Part shown: positions 30,726 through 42,803 of the stretch, one piece after another
How positions within the stretch are numbered: the first letter of the stretch is position 1
Layout: each line of letters opens with the position of its first letter
Assembly (NCBI GenBank): GCA_022340615.1
Contig: JAJDNO010000077.1
Location: forward strand, 1 to 64,000
Length of the DNA stretch: 64,000 bases
Direction: 5' to 3'
From: Gallionella sp.
GTDB lineage: Bacteria > Pseudomonadota > Gammaproteobacteria > Burkholderiales > Gallionellaceae
The notes under the pieces: model-generated
What the model was told of the DNA's origin: nothing
What the model saw: the letters and a program-made list of their open reading frames with translations, nothing else
Databases searched by the model: none
Translations under genes and position numbers: made by a program

Positions 30726-31628
30726 ATGTCTGAAGTTACTGCAAGTATGGTCAAGGAACTGCGCGAGATGACGGGTCTCGGCATGATGGAATGCAAGAAG
30801 GCGCTGGTCGAAGCCAATGGCGACCTGAAAGCCGCTGAAGAACAGCTGCGCATCAAGAGCGGCGCAAAGGCGAGCAAGGCGGCCAGCCGCGTGACCGCGG
30901 AAGGCGTGGTCAGCACCTGGATATCGAACGACGGCAAAACCGGCGCTCTGGTTGAAGTGAACTGCGAAACAGACTTTGTTGCGAAGAACGATGATTTTGT
31001 CGCGTTTGCAAAAAATGCAGCAGAGACCGTGGCAAAGAACAACCCGGCCGATCTTGATGCGCTTTCCGGCATGCCAATCGTGAACGGTTCCGGAACCGTG
31101 GAAGAGACCCGCAAGGAACTGGTGATGAAGCTGGGCGAGAATGTCAGCGTCCGCCGTTTCGAGCGCTTTGCAACCACTACCGGCAAACTGTCCAGCTATC
31201 TTCACGGCAGCAAAATCGGCGTGCTGCTGGAATTCACCGGCGGTGACGAAACGCTGGGCCGCGATCTTTCGATGCACATCGCCGCCAGCAAGCCGAAGTC
31301 GATCGATGCTTCCGGCGTGAATCCGGAAGATATCGAAACCGAACGCCGCATTGCGATCGAAAAAGCGCGCGAAGGCGGCAAGCCCGACGCGATGCTGGAG
31401 AAGATCGCCGACGGTACGGTGCAGAAGTTCCTGAAGGAGGTCACCCTGCTGGGCCAGGTGTTCGTGAAGGCCGAAGACGGCAAGCAGACCATCGAGCAGC
31501 TCCTGAAATCGAAAGGGGCTTCGGTCAACGCATTCCGGATGTTCGTGGTCGGCGAGGGCATCGAGAAGAAGGTCGAGGATTATGCGGCTGAAGTGGCTGC
31601 CGCCGCGGCTGAGGCTGCAAAAGGATAA
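30726..31628 (+). CDS. tsf: Elongation factor Ts
   Basis: [42 protein letters not shown]. Confidence 0.98.
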   Translation: MSEVTASMVKELREMTGLGMMECKKALVEANGDLKAAEEQLRIKSGAKASKAASRVTAEGVVSTWISNDGKTGALVEVNCETDFVAKNDDFVAFAKNAAETVAKNNPADLDALSGMPIVNGSGTVEETRKELVMKLGENVSVRRFERFATTTGKLSSYLHGSKIGVLLEFTGGDETLGRDLSMHIAASKPKSIDASGVNPEDIETERRIAIEKAREGGKPDAMLEKIADGTVQKFLKEVTLLGQVFVKAEDGKQTIEQLLKSKGASVNAFRMFVVGEGIEKKVEDYAAEVAAAAAEAAKG

Positions 31629-31633
31629 TCATT

Positions 31634-32353
31634 GTGAGTGCTCCCGCCTATAAACGCATCCTGCTCAAACTCAGCGGCGAAGCCCTGATGGGCGATGACA
31701 GCTACGGAATCAACCGCGAAACGATAGAACGCATCGTGGCCGAGATTGCCGAAGTGGTCGAGCTGGGTGTTCAGGTTGCAATCGTGATCGGCGGCGGCAA
31801 TATTTTTCGCGGCGTGGCCCCTGCCGCGGCGGGCATGGACAGGGCAACGGCTGACTACATGGGCATGCTGGCAACGGTGATGAACTCGATGGCTTTGCAG
31901 GATGCGATGACGCGCGCCGGTCTGGATTGTCGCATTCAATCTGCTTTGAATCTGGAGCAGGTTGCGGAACCTTTCATTCGCGGCAAGGCTTTGCGCTATC
32001 TGGAAGACGGCAAGGTGGTGATCTTCGCTGCCGGCATCGGCAGCCCGTTCTTCACCACCGACACCGCCGCGGCTTTGCGTGGTGTTGAGATGACTGCAGA
32101 AGTCGTGATCAAGGCAACCAAGGTGGATGGCATCTATACTGCCGATCCGAAGGTTGATCCGCAAGCGATCCGCTACAAGAACCTGAGCTTCGACGAGGCG
32201 ATCAGCAAGAATCTGAAAGTGATGGATGCGACTGCGCTGACGCTGTGCCGCGACCAGAAGCTGCCGATCATCGTGTTCAGCATATTCAAATCAGGCGCGC
32301 TGAGGCGAGTGGTGATGGGCGAGGGGGAAGGAACTCTGGTCAGCCTCGATTAG
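31634..32353 (+). CDS. pyrH: UMP kinase
   Basis: [60 protein letters not shown] start. Confidence 0.97.
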   Translation: MSAPAYKRILLKLSGEALMGDDSYGINRETIERIVAEIAEVVELGVQVAIVIGGGNIFRGVAPAAAGMDRATADYMGMLATVMNSMALQDAMTRAGLDCRIQSALNLEQVAEPFIRGKALRYLEDGKVVIFAAGIGSPFFTTDTAAALRGVEMTAEVVIKATKVDGIYTADPKVDPQAIRYKNLSFDEAISKNLKVMDATALTLCRDQKLPIIVFSIFKSGALRRVVMGEGEGTLVSLD

Positions 32354-32402
32354 GATTCGTTTTGACAGGCTCGGGAGAAAACCAACGTATGCAGAGGTTA
32401 AC

Positions 32403-32960
32403 ATGATTGCTGATATCAAGAAGACAACCGAACAGAAAATGCAGAAGTCCCTCGATGCATTGAAAGCCGACCTGGGCAAGGTGCGCACCGGGCGCGCCCA
32501 CACCGGACTGCTGGATCACGTGATGGTCGAATACTACGGGAATCCGACCCTGATCACCCAGGTTGCCAATGTCACGCTGGTCGACGCGCGTACCATCGGC
32601 GTGCAACCCTGGGAAAAAAACATGGTCGGCCCGGTCGAACGCGCAATCCGCGATGCGGATCTCGGGCTGAATCCGTCCACCAATGGCGACCTGATCCGTG
32701 TGCCGATGCCGATGCTGACCGAGGAGCGCCGCCGCGACCTGATCAAGGTGATCAAGGCCGAGGGCGAAACAGCCAAGATTGCGGTACGCAACATACGACG
32801 CGATGCGAACAACACCCTGAAGGATGCGCTGAAGAGCAAGGAAATCGCAGAGGACGAAGAGCGCCGCACCCAGGACGACATCCAGAAGCTGACCGATCGC
32901 TACGTTGCCGAAATCGACAAAGCGCTGGCCGCCAAGGAAGCCGACCTGATGGCCGTCTGA
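32403..32960 (+). CDS. frr: Ribosome recycling factor
   Basis: [43 protein letters not shown]. Confidence 0.97.
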   Translation: MIADIKKTTEQKMQKSLDALKADLGKVRTGRAHTGLLDHVMVEYYGNPTLITQVANVTLVDARTIGVQPWEKNMVGPVERAIRDADLGLNPSTNGDLIRVPMPMLTEERRRDLIKVIKAEGETAKIAVRNIRRDANNTLKDALKSKEIAEDEERRTQDDIQKLTDRYVAEIDKALAAKEADLMAV

Positions 32961-33047
32961 TTCCAGGCCGACATCATCAGTGATACTGCGTTGGCTTCCT
33001 CACTCACTCCTGGTGGAGCAACTAGCCATTCGACCAGGTTGTCAAAA

Positions 33048-33075
33048 GGCTATAACCAGGTCGCTGGTTATAGCC
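33048..33075. repeat. Perfect 11-bp inverted repeat in the frr-uppS intergenic region
   Basis: GGCTATAACCA-ggtcgc-TGGTTATAGCC; no downstream T run. Confidence 0.8.
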
Positions 33076-33188
33076 GTGCTATATGCACTGTCAGCGTCGC
33101 TCATTTGTCGCCGCCTTGTCTCGCCTTCGAGCCGAAGAACTTTTGGCCGGGCACCCGAGTGAACCTGGAATAAGCGAGCATAGCAATA

Positions 33189-33983
33189 ATGGCCAACCTT
33201 CCCCCCAGTTCCACCCGCACCATACCGGGCACGAGCGACATTCCGCGCCATATCGCGATCATCATGGACGGCAACGGACGCTGGGCGAAGCAGCGCTTCA
33301 TGCCCCGCGTGGCGGGGCACCAGCGCGGGGTGGAGGCATTGCGGGAAGTCGTGAAGGCATGCCGCCAGATGGGTGTGGAATACCTGACCGTGTTTGCGTT
33401 CAGCAGCGAGAACTGGCGCCGCCCGGCTGAGGAGGTGTCCTTCCTGATGTCATTGTTCCTGAAGATGCTGGAACGCGAAGTGACCAAACTGCACAAGAAC
33501 GACATACGGCTGAAAGTCATCGGCGAGCGAAGCCGTTTTGATGAAACGCTCAGGCAGACCATGCAGGATGCCGAGCAGCTTACCGCGAACAATACCGGAA
33601 TGACGCTGACTATCGCAGCAAACTATGGCGGACGCTGGGATGTGATGCGCGCGGTGAAACTGATGCTGCGCGATCACCCCGAGTTGGCGCAGGACTTTGG
33701 CGAGGAAGACCTGCAGCCCTATCTTTCAATGAGCGATGCGCCCGAGCCTGACCTGTTCATACGCACCGGCGGCGAGCAGCGCATCAGCAATTTCATGCTG
33801 TGGCAACTGGCTTATACCGAATTGTATTTTACCGGCACGCTGTGGCCGGCTTTTGATCGCAATGAATTCGACAAGGCAATTGCGTGGTATCGGCAGCGCG
33901 AGCGGCGTTTTGGCCAGACCAGCGAGCAGCTGGCCGGTAAAACTGCGGCAAAACAGGAAAGCAAGGGGACGATGGATGGCTGA
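33189..33983 (+). CDS. uppS: Polyprenyl (di-trans,poly-cis-undecaprenyl) diphosphate synthase
   Basis: [66 protein letters not shown]. Confidence 0.97.
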   Translation: MANLPPSSTRTIPGTSDIPRHIAIIMDGNGRWAKQRFMPRVAGHQRGVEALREVVKACRQMGVEYLTVFAFSSENWRRPAEEVSFLMSLFLKMLEREVTKLHKNDIRLKVIGERSRFDETLRQTMQDAEQLTANNTGMTLTIAANYGGRWDVMRAVKLMLRDHPELAQDFGEEDLQPYLSMSDAPEPDLFIRTGGEQRISNFMLWQLAYTELYFTGTLWPAFDRNEFDKAIAWYRQRERRFGQTSEQLAGKTAAKQESKGTMDG

Positions 33984-34028
33984 CGCGGACAAGAAGTTTC
34001 AAACCTGCAAGGCCGGGAGACCAGGCTG

Positions 34029-34952
34029 ATGCTCAAATCGAGAGTGATCACCGCAGTCATCATGCTGGCGCTGTTCCTGCTGGCCTTGTTCGGTTTGCCC
34101 GACGGCGGTTGGGCGGTGCTGGTGATTGTGGTCGTGCTGCAGGGTTCCGCCGAATGGTCGCGGCTGTCCAGGTTCAGCCATGCAACCGCCAACCGGTTCT
34201 GGGGCGTGTCGCTGGCGGTGATGCTGGGATTGGTCTGGCTGGACATGAATTACAGCCCCGAGCAGACTTTTGCGGTGCATGTCACGGTTTACTTCATGTC
34301 ACTGCTGCTCTGGCTGGTGGTCGTGCCCGCCTGGCTGATTGCCGGCTGGAAAGTGGAGCTGCCTGCCCCAGGCCCGCAGCCCACTCAGAAGACGGGCAGC
34401 GCCGAGACACAGGGAGAGGTCATTCCCGCGCCTGATGTGTCGCAACGCCGTGTTACGCCTTCCGTGGTGATGGCACTGATCGGCTGGACGGTGCTGATAC
34501 CGACCGGCCTCGCGATGATGGATCTGCGCCAGGACCATCCGTTGTGGCTGCTGGGCATGATGAGTCTGGTCTGGGTGGCAGACATTTCCGCATATTTCGC
34601 CGGCCGCAGGTTCGGCAAAATCAAACTCGCCCCGAGCATCAGTCCCGGCAAGACCTGGGAAGGCGTGGCCGGCGCAATGCTGGGTGTGTCGGTCTGCGTG
34701 TTGCTGGGATGGATATTCGCGCCGTTCAAGATTCATATCGCATTTCTGCCCACGCTGCTGATAGCTTCCTGGTGCTGGGTGGGGCTGGCGGTTGTCGGCG
34801 ATCTGTTCGAGTCGCTGATCAAGCGCCAGGCAGGCGTCAAGGACAGCGGCTCTTTGCTGCCCGGGCACGGCGGATTGCTCGACCGCATCGATGCGCTGAC
34901 CTCGACTCTGCCGCTCGCCGCGCTGGCGATCCTGCTGCAACATATCAGCTGA
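34029..34952 (+). CDS. cdsA: Phosphatidate cytidylyltransferase
   Basis: VADISAYFAGRRFGKIKLAPSISPGKTWEG; C-terminal KRQAGVKDSGSLLPGHGGLLDRIDALTSTLP. Confidence 0.95.
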   Translation: MLKSRVITAVIMLALFLLALFGLPDGGWAVLVIVVVLQGSAEWSRLSRFSHATANRFWGVSLAVMLGLVWLDMNYSPEQTFAVHVTVYFMSLLLWLVVVPAWLIAGWKVELPAPGPQPTQKTGSAETQGEVIPAPDVSQRRVTPSVVMALIGWTVLIPTGLAMMDLRQDHPLWLLGMMSLVWVADISAYFAGRRFGKIKLAPSISPGKTWEGVAGAMLGVSVCVLLGWIFAPFKIHIAFLPTLLIASWCWVGLAVVGDLFESLIKRQAGVKDSGSLLPGHGGLLDRIDALTSTLPLAALAILLQHIS

Positions 34953-34958
34953 CGACCG

Positions 34959-36155
34959 ATGCCTCAGGGAGCGCTCAAGCACATTACCATCCTGGGTTCC
35001 ACCGGCAGTATCGGTACCAGCACGCTGGACGTGGTGGCGCGCCATCCGGACAAGTTCAGGATCGTTGCGCTGACCGCGAACACCCAGGTCGATCTTCTCT
35101 ACAAACAGTGCCAGCAGTTCAGGCCGGCCTTTGCGGTGATGCTGGATGATGCGGCCGCGATCCGGTTGCGCCAGCTGGTGCGCGATGCCGGGATCGACAC
35201 CGAGATATTGAGCGGGATCGCCGCGCTGGAGCAGGTCGCGGTGTTGCCGGAAGTAGATACAGTGATGGCGGCCATCGTCGGGGCGGCGGGTTTGCGGCCG
35301 ACCCTGGCGGCAGCGCGTGCCGGCAAGAAAATCCTGCTGGCGAACAAGGAAACGCTGGTGATGGCGGGCAACGTGTTCATGGATGCGGTGCGAGGCAGCG
35401 GAGCGATGCTGCTGCCGATCGACAGCGAACACAATGCGATCTACCAGGCGCTGCCGCGAGGCTACGACGGCAACCTGGCGGCCAGCGGCGTGCGCCGCAT
35501 CCTGCTGACCGCGTCGGGCGGCCCGTTTCGCGACCTGCCCCTGGACGCGCTGCATAATGTCACGCCTGACCAGGCATGCGCGCATCCGAACTGGGTGATG
35601 GGCCGCAAGATTTCGGTTGATTCGGCAAGCATGATGAACAAGGGGCTGGAGGTGATCGAGGCGCATTGGCTGTTCAATGCGGATGCTGATCACATCCAGG
35701 TGGTGGTCCATCCGCAGAGCGTGATTCATTCGCTGGTCGAATATGTGGACGGGTCGGTGCTGGCGCAGCTCGGCAATCCGGACATGCGCACGCCGATCGC
35801 CTATGGCCTGGCCTATCCCGAACGCATCGATGCCGGTGTTGCGCCGCTGGATCTGTTCAAGGTCGCAACGATGAATTTTGTCGCGCCGGATTTTGAGCGT
35901 TTTCCTTGCCTGGCCCTGGCATACCAGGCGCTGCGGGCATCCGGCACAGCGCCCGCGCTTCTGAATGCGGCAAACGAGGTAGCGGTGGCCGCATTTCTCG
36001 ACGGACAGATATCCTTCCTGGACATTTCGGCCGTGATTGGCACCGTGCTGGATAGTTTGCCCGTCGTTGCGGTCGAAAGCCTGGATAATGTGCTTGGCGC
36101 GGACGCCGAGGCGCGAATTGCGGCACGACAACAAATTGACAGGATGAAGAAATGA
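34959..36155 (+). CDS. dxr: 1-deoxy-D-xylulose-5-phosphate reductoisomerase
   Basis: [53 protein letters not shown]. Confidence 0.97.
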   Translation: MPQGALKHITILGSTGSIGTSTLDVVARHPDKFRIVALTANTQVDLLYKQCQQFRPAFAVMLDDAAAIRLRQLVRDAGIDTEILSGIAALEQVAVLPEVDTVMAAIVGAAGLRPTLAAARAGKKILLANKETLVMAGNVFMDAVRGSGAMLLPIDSEHNAIYQALPRGYDGNLAASGVRRILLTASGGPFRDLPLDALHNVTPDQACAHPNWVMGRKISVDSASMMNKGLEVIEAHWLFNADADHIQVVVHPQSVIHSLVEYVDGSVLAQLGNPDMRTPIAYGLAYPERIDAGVAPLDLFKVATMNFVAPDFERFPCLALAYQALRASGTAPALLNAANEVAVAAFLDGQISFLDISAVIGTVLDSLPVVAVESLDNVLGADAEARIAARQQIDRMKK

Positions 36156-37528
36156 TTACGATATTTGCATTTATCGTAGCGATTGCGCTGCTGGTGGTGT
36201 TTCATGAATACGGACATTACTGGATGGCGCGCCGCTGCGGTGTAAGGGTGCTGCGCTTTTCGATCGGTTTCGGCAAAGCCATCTACAGCAAGCGCTTCGC
36301 GAACAGCGATACCGAATGGGTGATTTCGGCGATACCGCTGGGCGGTTACGTGAAGATGCTGGACGAGCGCGAGGATGAAGTTGCACCTCGTGATCTGCCC
36401 TATGCGTTCAACAGGAAACCGGCGCTGCAACGCATCGCGATCGTCGCGGCCGGTCCGCTGGCGAATTTCCTGCTGGCGATACTGCTGTACTGGGGATTGT
36501 TCGTGCACGGGGTGCCGGGGGTAAAACCGGTGCTGGGAGAGGTGCCGCAGGGCACGCCCGCAGCGGCAGCGCAGATGCAGACGCAGGAAACCATAATCGG
36601 GATCAATGGCGTACCCGTGCCGAGCTGGCAGGAATTGCACTGGATGCTGCTGGAGGCGGTGGTCCGGCAAAATCCGGACGAGGTGAATAACGGCAGGGTC
36701 CAGATTGAAGCCAGGACCGCCGGCGGCGAGCCGGTAGAGCACCAGCTCGATGTGAGCAGCCTGGGCGCGAAGGATCTGAACGGCGATTTTCTCGGCAAGC
36801 TCGGCCTGCATCTCTACCAGCCGGTCGTGCGCCCCGTCATTGGCAGCGTCACCGAAGGCAGTGTCGCGCAGCGCGCAGGCCTGCAACGCGGAGACCGCAT
36901 ACTCGCCGCAAACGGAGTCGAGATGCAGAAATGGATGGATCTGGTCGAACTGATACGCGCGCATCCGTCGAAGACAGTGATGCTCGAAGTCCGGCGCGGC
37001 GCAGCGACCCTGGAGCTCAGGGTGATTCCGCAGGCGGTCGACGAGTCCGGCAAGACCATCGGCCGGATCGGAGCAGGACCAGAAGTCGATGAAGCCGCAT
37101 GGAAGGCGATGCTGGTCGATGTCAGTTACAGCCCGCTGAAAGCGCTGACGCAATCGCTGCGCAAGACCTGGGAAACCACCGCGATCAGCCTGGACATGAT
37201 GGGCAAGATGGTGATGGGCGAAGTGTCGATGAAAAATATCAGCGGACCGATCACGATCGCCGATTATGCCGGACAGTCCGCAAAAATGGGCGCGGTCGCC
37301 TATCTGAGCTTCCTTGCGCTGATCAGCATCAGCCTGGGTGTGCTTAATTTGTTGCCGATCCCGTTATTGGATGGCGGACACTTGCTGTATTATGTCGCCG
37401 AAATGATAAAAGGTAGTCCGGTCTCGGAATTTTCCTGGGAGTTCGGTCAGAAGATAGGCATCGCGCTGCTGGGCACGCTGATGGTTTTTGCTATATATAA
37501 CGATTTAAATCGCTTTGTTTCAGGCTAA
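36152..37528 (+). CDS. rseP: RIP metalloprotease RseP
   Basis: [30 protein letters not shown] domains; [14 protein letters not shown]. Confidence 0.95.
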   Translation: MITIFAFIVAIALLVVFHEYGHYWMARRCGVRVLRFSIGFGKAIYSKRFANSDTEWVISAIPLGGYVKMLDEREDEVAPRDLPYAFNRKPALQRIAIVAAGPLANFLLAILLYWGLFVHGVPGVKPVLGEVPQGTPAAAAQMQTQETIIGINGVPVPSWQELHWMLLEAVVRQNPDEVNNGRVQIEARTAGGEPVEHQLDVSSLGAKDLNGDFLGKLGLHLYQPVVRPVIGSVTEGSVAQRAGLQRGDRILAANGVEMQKWMDLVELIRAHPSKTVMLEVRRGAATLELRVIPQAVDESGKTIGRIGAGPEVDEAAWKAMLVDVSYSPLKALTQSLRKTWETTAISLDMMGKMVMGEVSMKNISGPITIADYAGQSAKMGAVAYLSFLALISISLGVLNLLPIPLLDGGHLLYYVAEMIKGSPVSEFSWEFGQKIGIALLGTLMVFAIYNDLNRFVSG

Positions 37529-37531
37529 ATA

Positions 37532-39808
37532 ATGTACATAAATAAACTGGTGGGATTGATACTCCTGCTCTGTATCACGCGCGCCTGGGCAATCGAGCCG
37601 TTCATCGTCAAAGACATACGCGTCGAGGGGATACAGCGTACCGATCCGGGCGCGGTGTTCAGTTACCTGCCCGTCAAGGTCGGCGACACGATGGACAATC
37701 AGCAGGGCGCTGCTGCGATCCATGCCCTGTATGCCACCGGGTTCTTCAAGGATGTGCGGCTGAAAGTCGATCACGGCGTATTGATCGTGCAGGTCGTGGA
37801 ACGGCCCACGATTGCCAGCATCGATATCGTCGGCACGAAGGAATTCCCCAAGAAACAGCTGATAGAGAGCATGAAGTATGCCGGACTGGCCGAGGCAAAA
37901 ATTTTCGACAAGGGAGCGCTGGAAAAGGCGACCCAGGAACTGAAGCGCCAGTACATCGCGCGCGGGAAATACGATGTCCAGGTGGCGTCCACCGTTACCG
38001 AGTTGCCGCGCAACCGGGTCAGTATCGTGTTCAATGTGGTCGAAGGCGAGGTTGCCAGGATCAAGGAGATCAACCTGATCGGCAATCACGTTTATCCTGA
38101 ATCACAGTTGCTCGACCTGATGAAGCTGAGCACTCCGGGATGGTTTGCCTGGTTCAGCAGCAATGACCAGTATTCCAAACAGAAGTTGTCCGCGGACCTG
38201 GAAACGCTGCGTTCGTTCTATATGGACAACGGCTATCTGGAGTTCAATATCGATTCTACCCAGGTATCGATCACGCCGGACAAGAAGGATATCTACATCA
38301 CGATCAACATGACCGAAGGCGCGAAATACACTGTTTCCGGCGTCAGCGTGTCCGGCGACACGCTGATACCGAAAGCAGAGATCGAGAAGCTCGTGCAGGT
38401 GAAGGCGGGGGATACCTTCTCGCGCAAGGCGATGACCGAAACCAGCAAGAAAATCGGGGAACGCCTGGGCCAGGAAGGTTACGCGTTTGCAAATGTGAAT
38501 GCGATACCGGAAATCGACAAGGTTAAACACCAGGTTGCGTTCAATTTTGTGGTCGATCCCGGCCAGCGCGTGTATATCCACCGCATCAACATTTCCGGCA
38601 ACAACAAGACGCGCGACGAGGTGATACGTCGCGAATTCCGGCAGACCGAAGGCGAGTGGTTCGATGTGGAGAAAATCAAGAAATCCAAACAGCGTGTAGA
38701 CAAGCTGAATTTCTTTTCCGATGTCAACATCGAAACGCCCCAGGTGCAGGGAACCTCGGACCAGGTGGACGTGAACATGTCGGTAAAGGAAAAATCGACC
38801 GGAAGCATTTCGGTGGGTGCGGGCTTCTCCAGCGGAGAAGGACTGATCCTGACCGGAAGCGTCTCCCAGTCCAACCTGTTCGGTACCGGAAACTTTCTTT
38901 CCACACAGATCAACACCGGAAAGATCAACCAGGTCTATTCGGTTTCGTACACCAATCCCTATTTCACCGATGACGGTGTGAGCCGCGGATTCGACCTGTA
39001 CAAACGCAACAGCGATTCGAAAAGTACCGCGGTCAGCCAGTATTCATCGCATACCCTGGGAGCGGGGGTTCGCTTCGGTGTGCCGATCAGCGAAGACCAG
39101 ACCATCAGCTACGGGCTGTCGGCCGAAAATACCCAGCTGGGCCTGTTCTCATCCAGCCCGACCCGGCTGATCCAGTACGTCAACGTTGCCGGAGCGAAGA
39201 GCAACAGTCTGCTCGGAACGATAGGCTGGGGCAGGAATAGCCTGGACAGCGCAATCTATACCACGTCGGGATCGCTGCAGCGCGCGACTGCGGAAGTTTC
39301 GCTGCCGGTGTTCAATCTTCGCTACTACAAGGTCGATTACCTGCAGCAATGGTTTCATCCGCTGAGCGACGATCTAACCCTGATGCTGCACGGCGAGGCC
39401 GGTATCGCGGGCGGCTACAGCGGCGATGAATTGCCGTTCTTCAAGAATTTCTACGCGGGTGGTCCGGGTTCGGTGCGCGGCTATGATTCGAATTCCCTGG
39501 GTCCGCGCGATTCGACTGATCAGGTTCTGGGCGGCTCGCGCAGGGTGCTTGCCGGCGCCGAGGTGCTGATGCCGTTCCCCGGAATGGGCAAGGAACGGTC
39601 CGTGCGCCTGAGCGGCTTTATCGATGGCGGTGCGGTCTACGGCCAGGGCGACCTGCCGGGCAGCGCCGGAATGCGCTATTCTGCCGGCGTGGCCTTTACC
39701 TGGATTTCGCCGGTCGGGCCGCTCAAATTCAGTTATGCTTTGCCTATCAACAAGCAGCCGCAGGACAGATTGCAGAAATTCCAGTTTACGCTGGGATCGG
39801 TGTTCTGA
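37532..39808 (+). CDS. bamA: Outer membrane protein assembly factor BamA
   Basis: Five POTRA-like repeats, VRGYDSNSLGPRD motif, terminal F. Confidence 0.96.
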   Translation: MYINKLVGLILLLCITRAWAIEPFIVKDIRVEGIQRTDPGAVFSYLPVKVGDTMDNQQGAAAIHALYATGFFKDVRLKVDHGVLIVQVVERPTIASIDIVGTKEFPKKQLIESMKYAGLAEAKIFDKGALEKATQELKRQYIARGKYDVQVASTVTELPRNRVSIVFNVVEGEVARIKEINLIGNHVYPESQLLDLMKLSTPGWFAWFSSNDQYSKQKLSADLETLRSFYMDNGYLEFNIDSTQVSITPDKKDIYITINMTEGAKYTVSGVSVSGDTLIPKAEIEKLVQVKAGDTFSRKAMTETSKKIGERLGQEGYAFANVNAIPEIDKVKHQVAFNFVVDPGQRVYIHRINISGNNKTRDEVIRREFRQTEGEWFDVEKIKKSKQRVDKLNFFSDVNIETPQVQGTSDQVDVNMSVKEKSTGSISVGAGFSSGEGLILTGSVSQSNLFGTGNFLSTQINTGKINQVYSVSYTNPYFTDDGVSRGFDLYKRNSDSKSTAVSQYSSHTLGAGVRFGVPISEDQTISYGLSAENTQLGLFSSSPTRLIQYVNVAGAKSNSLLGTIGWGRNSLDSAIYTTSGSLQRATAEVSLPVFNLRYYKVDYLQQWFHPLSDDLTLMLHGEAGIAGGYSGDELPFFKNFYAGGPGSVRGYDSNSLGPRDSTDQVLGGSRRVLAGAEVLMPFPGMGKERSVRLSGFIDGGAVYGQGDLPGSAGMRYSAGVAFTWISPVGPLKFSYALPINKQPQDRLQKFQFTLGSVF

Positions 39809-39975
39809 TCGCCTGATGAGGCACTGCTGCCGGACATTGGCAGTCTCGTCCGGCGATATCCGAAACGCGTATGCGCTGCCGAAACGGCAGAGGGCAAGTT
39901 CGGATGCCGCTTGATAGCGTGAATATGAGGTTGACGCTGCCAGTCGAAGAAGGCTGGTTTACATGTTTGGGGGAG

Positions 39976-40515
39976 ATGACCATGAAGACATTGATCAGGA
40001 CAGTTATGTTGACCCTGTTGCTGAGCGCCGGTGTGGCGCAGGCCGGAGACTTCAAGGTGGGGGTGGTGGATACCGAGCGCGTGTTGCGCGAATCCGCGCC
40101 GGCGATGAAAGCGGAGAGCAAGATCGAGCAGGAATTCTCCGGTCGCGACCATGCTATCAAGAAGCTGATGAAGCAGGCGAAAGATTTGCAGGCCACGCTG
40201 GACAATGACAGCGGAAAACTTTCGGAAACCGATCGCCGCAACAAGGAGCGCGAGTTGACTGCGATGAATGCGGACCTGCAACGCTTGCAGCGCGAATTCC
40301 GCGAGGACCTGAATCTGCGCAAGAACGAAGAGCTGGCCATCGTGCTGGAGCAGGCGAACAAGGCAATCCAGTCGATTGCCGAGAGCGAGAAGTACGACCT
40401 GATACTGCAGGAAGCGGTATACCGGAATCCGAAAATCGATATCACCGACAAGGTGATCAAGATGCTTGCCGATACCAAACCGGACAGCAAGGATCACAAC
40501 AGTTCCGGAAAGTAG
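39976..40515 (+). CDS. skp: OmpH/Skp family periplasmic chaperone
   Basis: Signal peptide [42 protein letters not shown], coiled-coil. Confidence 0.88.
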   Translation: MTMKTLIRTVMLTLLLSAGVAQAGDFKVGVVDTERVLRESAPAMKAESKIEQEFSGRDHAIKKLMKQAKDLQATLDNDSGKLSETDRRNKERELTAMNADLQRLQREFREDLNLRKNEELAIVLEQANKAIQSIAESEKYDLILQEAVYRNPKIDITDKVIKMLADTKPDSKDHNSSGK

Positions 40516-40528
40516 TCCGGGCGCGCCA

Positions 40529-41569
40529 ATGACCGTAAGCTATCGACTATCCGAGATTGCCGAACGCCTGGGCGGACGGGTGCTGGGCCGGGCCGAGACG
40601 CGCATCTCCCAGGTTGCAACGCTGGAAGCCGCGAAGCCGGAACATATCAGTTTCCTGACCAACAGCAAGTATCGCGCGAAACTGGACCTCACACGGGCCG
40701 GTGCAGTCATCCTTGGCGAAGCCGATGCAGAAGCGACCGGTTTGCCGCGGATCATATCGGACAATCCGTACGCGTACTTTGCCAGGGTTTCGGCATTGCT
40801 GAATCCCATGCCGGAAGTGAAGCCGGGTATTGATCCGGGTGCCTTCATCGGCCCCGGTGCAAAGATAGACGCAAGCGCCAGCATCGCCGCGGCTGCGGTG
40901 ATCGGCGCGGGAGCAACGATAGGCGCACACAGCGTGATCGGTTCAGGCTGCCATATCGGAGAAAACGTCGTTGTTGGCAGCAATGCCCGGTTTTATCCGC
41001 GCGTGGTTGTGTATCACGGCTGTGTGATCGGCGATAACCTGATCGCACACGCAGGCGCGGTGATCGGATCGGACGGATTCGGACACGCGATGGACCAAGG
41101 ACGCTGGGTCAAGATTCCGCAAATCGGCCGGGTGGTGATCGGCAACGATGTGGAGATCGGTGCGAATACCACCATAGACCGCGGAGCGCTGGACGATACC
41201 GTGATCGAGGATGGCGTGAAGCTGGACAACCAGATCCAGATCGCACATAACGTGCGCATCGGCGCGCATACCGCAATTGCGGGCTGTGTCGGCATTGCGG
41301 GCAGCACGACCATCGGGAAATATTGCCTGATTGGCGGAAGTGCAGGAATTCTGGGGCACTTGCAAATCGCCGACCATGTGGAAATCGCGGCATTTACCCT
41401 GATCGGGAAGTCGATCCGCGAGCCCGGAAGCTACGCAGGGATCTTTCCGTTCAGCCGCACTGATGAATGGCGCAAGACAGCCGCGCAACTGCGACATCTG
41501 GACGAGCTGGCACACAAGATCAAATCATTGCAACAGGAAATCGAAGAACTGAGGGGAGCAAATAAATGA
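40529..41569 (+). CDS. lpxD: UDP-3-O-(3-hydroxymyristoyl)glucosamine N-acyltransferase
   Basis: Hexapeptide repeats, [44 protein letters not shown]. Confidence 0.96.
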   Translation: MTVSYRLSEIAERLGGRVLGRAETRISQVATLEAAKPEHISFLTNSKYRAKLDLTRAGAVILGEADAEATGLPRIISDNPYAYFARVSALLNPMPEVKPGIDPGAFIGPGAKIDASASIAAAAVIGAGATIGAHSVIGSGCHIGENVVVGSNARFYPRVVVYHGCVIGDNLIAHAGAVIGSDGFGHAMDQGRWVKIPQIGRVVIGNDVEIGANTTIDRGALDDTVIEDGVKLDNQIQIAHNVRIGAHTAIAGCVGIAGSTTIGKYCLIGGSAGILGHLQIADHVEIAAFTLIGKSIREPGSYAGIFPFSRTDEWRKTAAQLRHLDELAHKIKSLQQEIEELRGANK

Positions 41570-42012
41570 GCACAACGATGGACATCCATGAGGTTCTGCA
41601 ACGCCTCCCGCACCGCTATCCGTTTCTGCTGATAGACCGGGTATTGTCTTCCGAACCGGGGAAAAGCATCGTCGCTCTGAAGAACGTCACGATCAACGAG
41701 CCATTTTTTCCAGGGCATTATCCGCATCATCCGGTAATGCCGGGAGTGCTGATCGTCGAGGCAATGGCGCAGGCCGCGGCGCTGCTGTCGTTCAGCAGCG
41801 GTGCAGGGCAGGCGGATGACAGCAAGGTTTATCTGTTTGTCGGCATCGACGGTGCGCGCTTCAAGCGCCCGGTCACGCCTGGTGACCAGTTGATCATCAA
41901 GGTGGAGGTGCTTGCCAACAAGCGCGGACTCTGGAAATTCGGCGCAAAAGCCGAAGTGGACGGACAACTCGCAGCTGAAGCCGAGATCATGTGCACGATG
42001 CGGGACAAGTAA
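41566..42012 (+). CDS. fabZ: 3-hydroxyacyl-ACP dehydratase FabZ
   Basis: [42 protein letters not shown]. Confidence 0.97.
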   Translation: MSTTMDIHEVLQRLPHRYPFLLIDRVLSSEPGKSIVALKNVTINEPFFPGHYPHHPVMPGVLIVEAMAQAAALLSFSSGAGQADDSKVYLFVGIDGARFKRPVTPGDQLIIKVEVLANKRGLWKFGAKAEVDGQLAAEAEIMCTMRDK

Positions 42013-42015
42013 GCG

Positions 42016-42792
42016 ATGAGCAAGATACATTCGACCGCGATCATACATAACGCGGCCAAGCTTGCCGACGATGTCGAGGTCGGCGCGTATTCGGTTGTCG
42101 GAGCGCACGTCGAGGTCGGCGCCGGAACCTGGATCGGACCGCATGTCGTGATCGAGGGGCACACTCGCATCGGCAGGGACAACCGCATTTTCCAGTTCTG
42201 CTCGGTGGGCGCAATTCCCCAGGACAAGAAGTATGCCGGCGAGCCGACACGTCTCGAGATCGGCGACAACAATACGATACGCGAGTTTTGCACGCTGAAT
42301 ACCGGGACGGTGCAGGATGCCGGTGTCACGCGCATCGGCAGCGATAACTGGATCATGGCCTACGTGCATGTCGCGCACGATTGCCAGATCGGCAGCCATA
42401 CCATCATGGCGAACGGCGCAACCCTGGGCGGCCATGTGCATGTGGGCGACTGGGTTTTCCTGGGCGGACTGTCCGGCATACACCAGTTCGTGCGTATCGG
42501 CGCACATGCGATGACCGGTTTCCAGACGCGTTTGTCGCAGGATCTGCCGCCCTATGTGACTGCTGCCGACAACCCGGCCGTGGCGCACGGCATCAATTCG
42601 GAAGGCCTGAAGCGGCGCGGATTTTCCGGAGAATCCATCATTGCGATCAAGCGTGCATACAAGACATTGTATCGTTCCGGGCTGAGCCTGGAAGATGCCC
42701 GGGCTGCGCTACAGACCCAGGCGCAGGAGCATCCCGAAGTCCAGCCCATGGTTGATTTCATTACCGCTGCAACGCGCGGCATCATCCGCTGA
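42016..42792 (+). CDS. lpxA: Acyl-ACP--UDP-N-acetylglucosamine O-acyltransferase
   Basis: Hexapeptide repeats; IRIGAHAMTGFQTRLSQDLPPYVTAADNPA. Confidence 0.95.
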   Translation: MSKIHSTAIIHNAAKLADDVEVGAYSVVGAHVEVGAGTWIGPHVVIEGHTRIGRDNRIFQFCSVGAIPQDKKYAGEPTRLEIGDNNTIREFCTLNTGTVQDAGVTRIGSDNWIMAYVHVAHDCQIGSHTIMANGATLGGHVHVGDWVFLGGLSGIHQFVRIGAHAMTGFQTRLSQDLPPYVTAADNPAVAHGINSEGLKRRGFSGESIIAIKRAYKTLYRSGLSLEDARAALQTQAQEHPEVQPMVDFITAATRGIIR

Positions 42793-42803
42793 TCCGGTTT
42801 GTC

